Source: Defluviitaleaceae bacterium (GTDB taxonomy: Bacteria; Bacillota; Clostridia; Lachnospirales; UBA5962). Taken from it: a stretch of 15,367 nt of DNA. The notes under the pieces are model-generated. The model did not search any database. It had not been told where the DNA came from and saw nothing but the letters and a program-made list of their open reading frames with translations. Shown piece by piece: positions 14,492 to 15,367 of the stretch (positions are counted from its first letter, which is position 1; each line of letters begins with the position of its first letter). The DNA lies in NCBI GenBank assembly GCA_009787435.1, contig WRFW01000211.1:1-15367 (forward strand), written 5' to 3'. Made by a program: the position numbers and the translations under genes.

Positions 14492-15367
14492 TTTATTTTT
14501 AAATTAATATTTCGAAGAGTTTTAATGTTAATACCACAATTATTTATTGTAACAATTGTGGTATCCCTCATATTTTACGTAATGCCTGGTAATATTTTGT
14601 TAGTAATGGATTTGCCTCATTTTATTGATGACCCAGAAGAATTTCGTGTTTTTGTGGAAACCCTCACCGAACATTTATATGGTATACACAGTTTTAAATA
14701 GACTTTGGTACGTTCAATACTTAAATTTGATAAGCGGCATTTTAATTTTGGAATTAGTATAAGAGATAATATGCTAGTTTTAGACTTAGTTACTGAGCGA
14801 TTTCAAAATACTTAAAGAATTTTAATTCTTTCACTTCTTCTTACATATCTAGTCTCTAGACCTTTAGGTTTAATCTTAGCTAAAAATAAAGGCAAAATTA
14901 TAGACAAAGCTGTTATAATTTATTCTTTTTTATTTCTTTCAGTTTCAGTTCTTGTTTTAAGCGTTATCAATATTTATGTATTTTCTTTTAGACTTACTTT
15001 TTTAGTGTATAATTTTACTGTAGTCCATCTAATTTTTATAATATCTATGTTCACTTGGTTTAATACCTATCGTATTGTCTGGGCTATTGTCTCCCTTAAG
15101 TTCCTAGCCTTGGTTCTTTAATTTCGGCTGCAAGTAATTTAAATATAATGAGGATATTTAGGTATTTAAATTTAGAAGTTCTAGCTATACATTTCTACTA
15201 CAACGTTTTTATCACGGCTCATCTTGGAAAAATCAAGCCTTGCAAACAATACAGTAGACATTGGACAACATATATGCCGTTGCATTTTCTATATATTCAT
15301 TTTTAAAAATAGCCCCAAAAACAAATATGAAGAAAAACGGAATTATTATAGAAAATATGAGTACTGT
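14492..15367 (+). pseudogene. Decayed peptide/nickel ABC-transporter permease (DppB/OppB type), runs off the window
   Basis: No open gene, but pieces of one permease appear in order in shifting frames. Frame at 14492-14701 begins FIFKLIFRRVLMLIPQLFIV, the DppB N-terminal membrane segment, with MPG, and ends at TAG 14699. LWYVQYLNLISGIL lies at 14703-14762. FGISIRDNMLVLDLVTERFQNT (14747-14812) hits TAA 14813 where the family has Leu. The same frame then continues with LLLTYLVSRPLGLILAKNKG and KIIDKAVIIYSFLFLSV to TAA 15119. LISAASNLNIMRIFRYLNLEVL follows at 15118 onward, and GIIIENM near 15339, matching the late IIEN motif. At least two nonsense codons and several frame changes make it non-functional. 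The intact protein would carry peptides or nickel across the membrane with a DppC-like partner. No valid start codon is seen. Confidence 0.8.

Noticed and set aside
14488..15367. tmRNA (ssrA) gene after smpB
   Set aside because: I found no tRNA-like acceptor ends or tag-peptide frame; the region reads as permease fragments.
1..15367. CRISPR array, IS elements or integrase
   Set aside because: No regularly spaced repeats, transposase or recombinase motifs seen on either strand.

Overview
The window is AT-rich on both strands, uses TGA as a stop, and carries a run of genes typical of Bacillota: a tRNA-Tyr without encoded CCA, the order secG - RNase R - smpB, strong SD sequences and canonical sigma-A promoters. 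A Clostridia-like, possibly gut or plant-polymer-associated anaerobe fits best (the alpha-glucuronidase hints at xylan-derived substrates). The genus cannot be fixed from sequence alone.

Left part (1-4999) is an accessory block of four tightly packed co-directional genes: an N6-adenine DNA methyltransferase cut by the window edge, a DUF262 (ParB/GmrS-like) protein, a small HEPN-type putative RNase with an R-x4-H motif, and a topoisomerase III. The junctions are an 8-nt overlap, a 10-nt gap and a 1-nt gap. I read the first three as a modification-based anti-phage or anti-plasmid system, with topB either a fourth component or a marker that the block arrived on a mobile element.

Middle part (5012-11568) looks like chromosomal housekeeping. 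A short class B penicillin-binding protein has its own promoter. It is followed by ribose-5-phosphate isomerase B and an ACT-domain threonine ammonia-lyase. A strong bidirectional terminator separates these from a convergent, apparently cytoplasmic GH115 alpha-glucuronidase driven by a near-consensus promoter.

Right part (11569-15367) holds a DUF378 membrane protein behind a Rex-like palindrome, a tRNA-Tyr whose transcript probably begins with a perfect hairpin, SecG, a terminator, an RNase R lacking its usual N-terminal OB/cold-shock domains, and SmpB starting inside the RNase R frame. After smpB comes an undeclared ruin: a peptide/nickel ABC-transporter permease (DppB/OppB type), still recognisable over more than 850 bases but broken by stops and frame changes up to the window edge.

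The main points for follow-up are the methylase-DUF262-HEPN(-TopB) cassette, the N-terminally shortened RNase R, the permease pseudogene, and the hairpin at the tRNA-Tyr transcription start.
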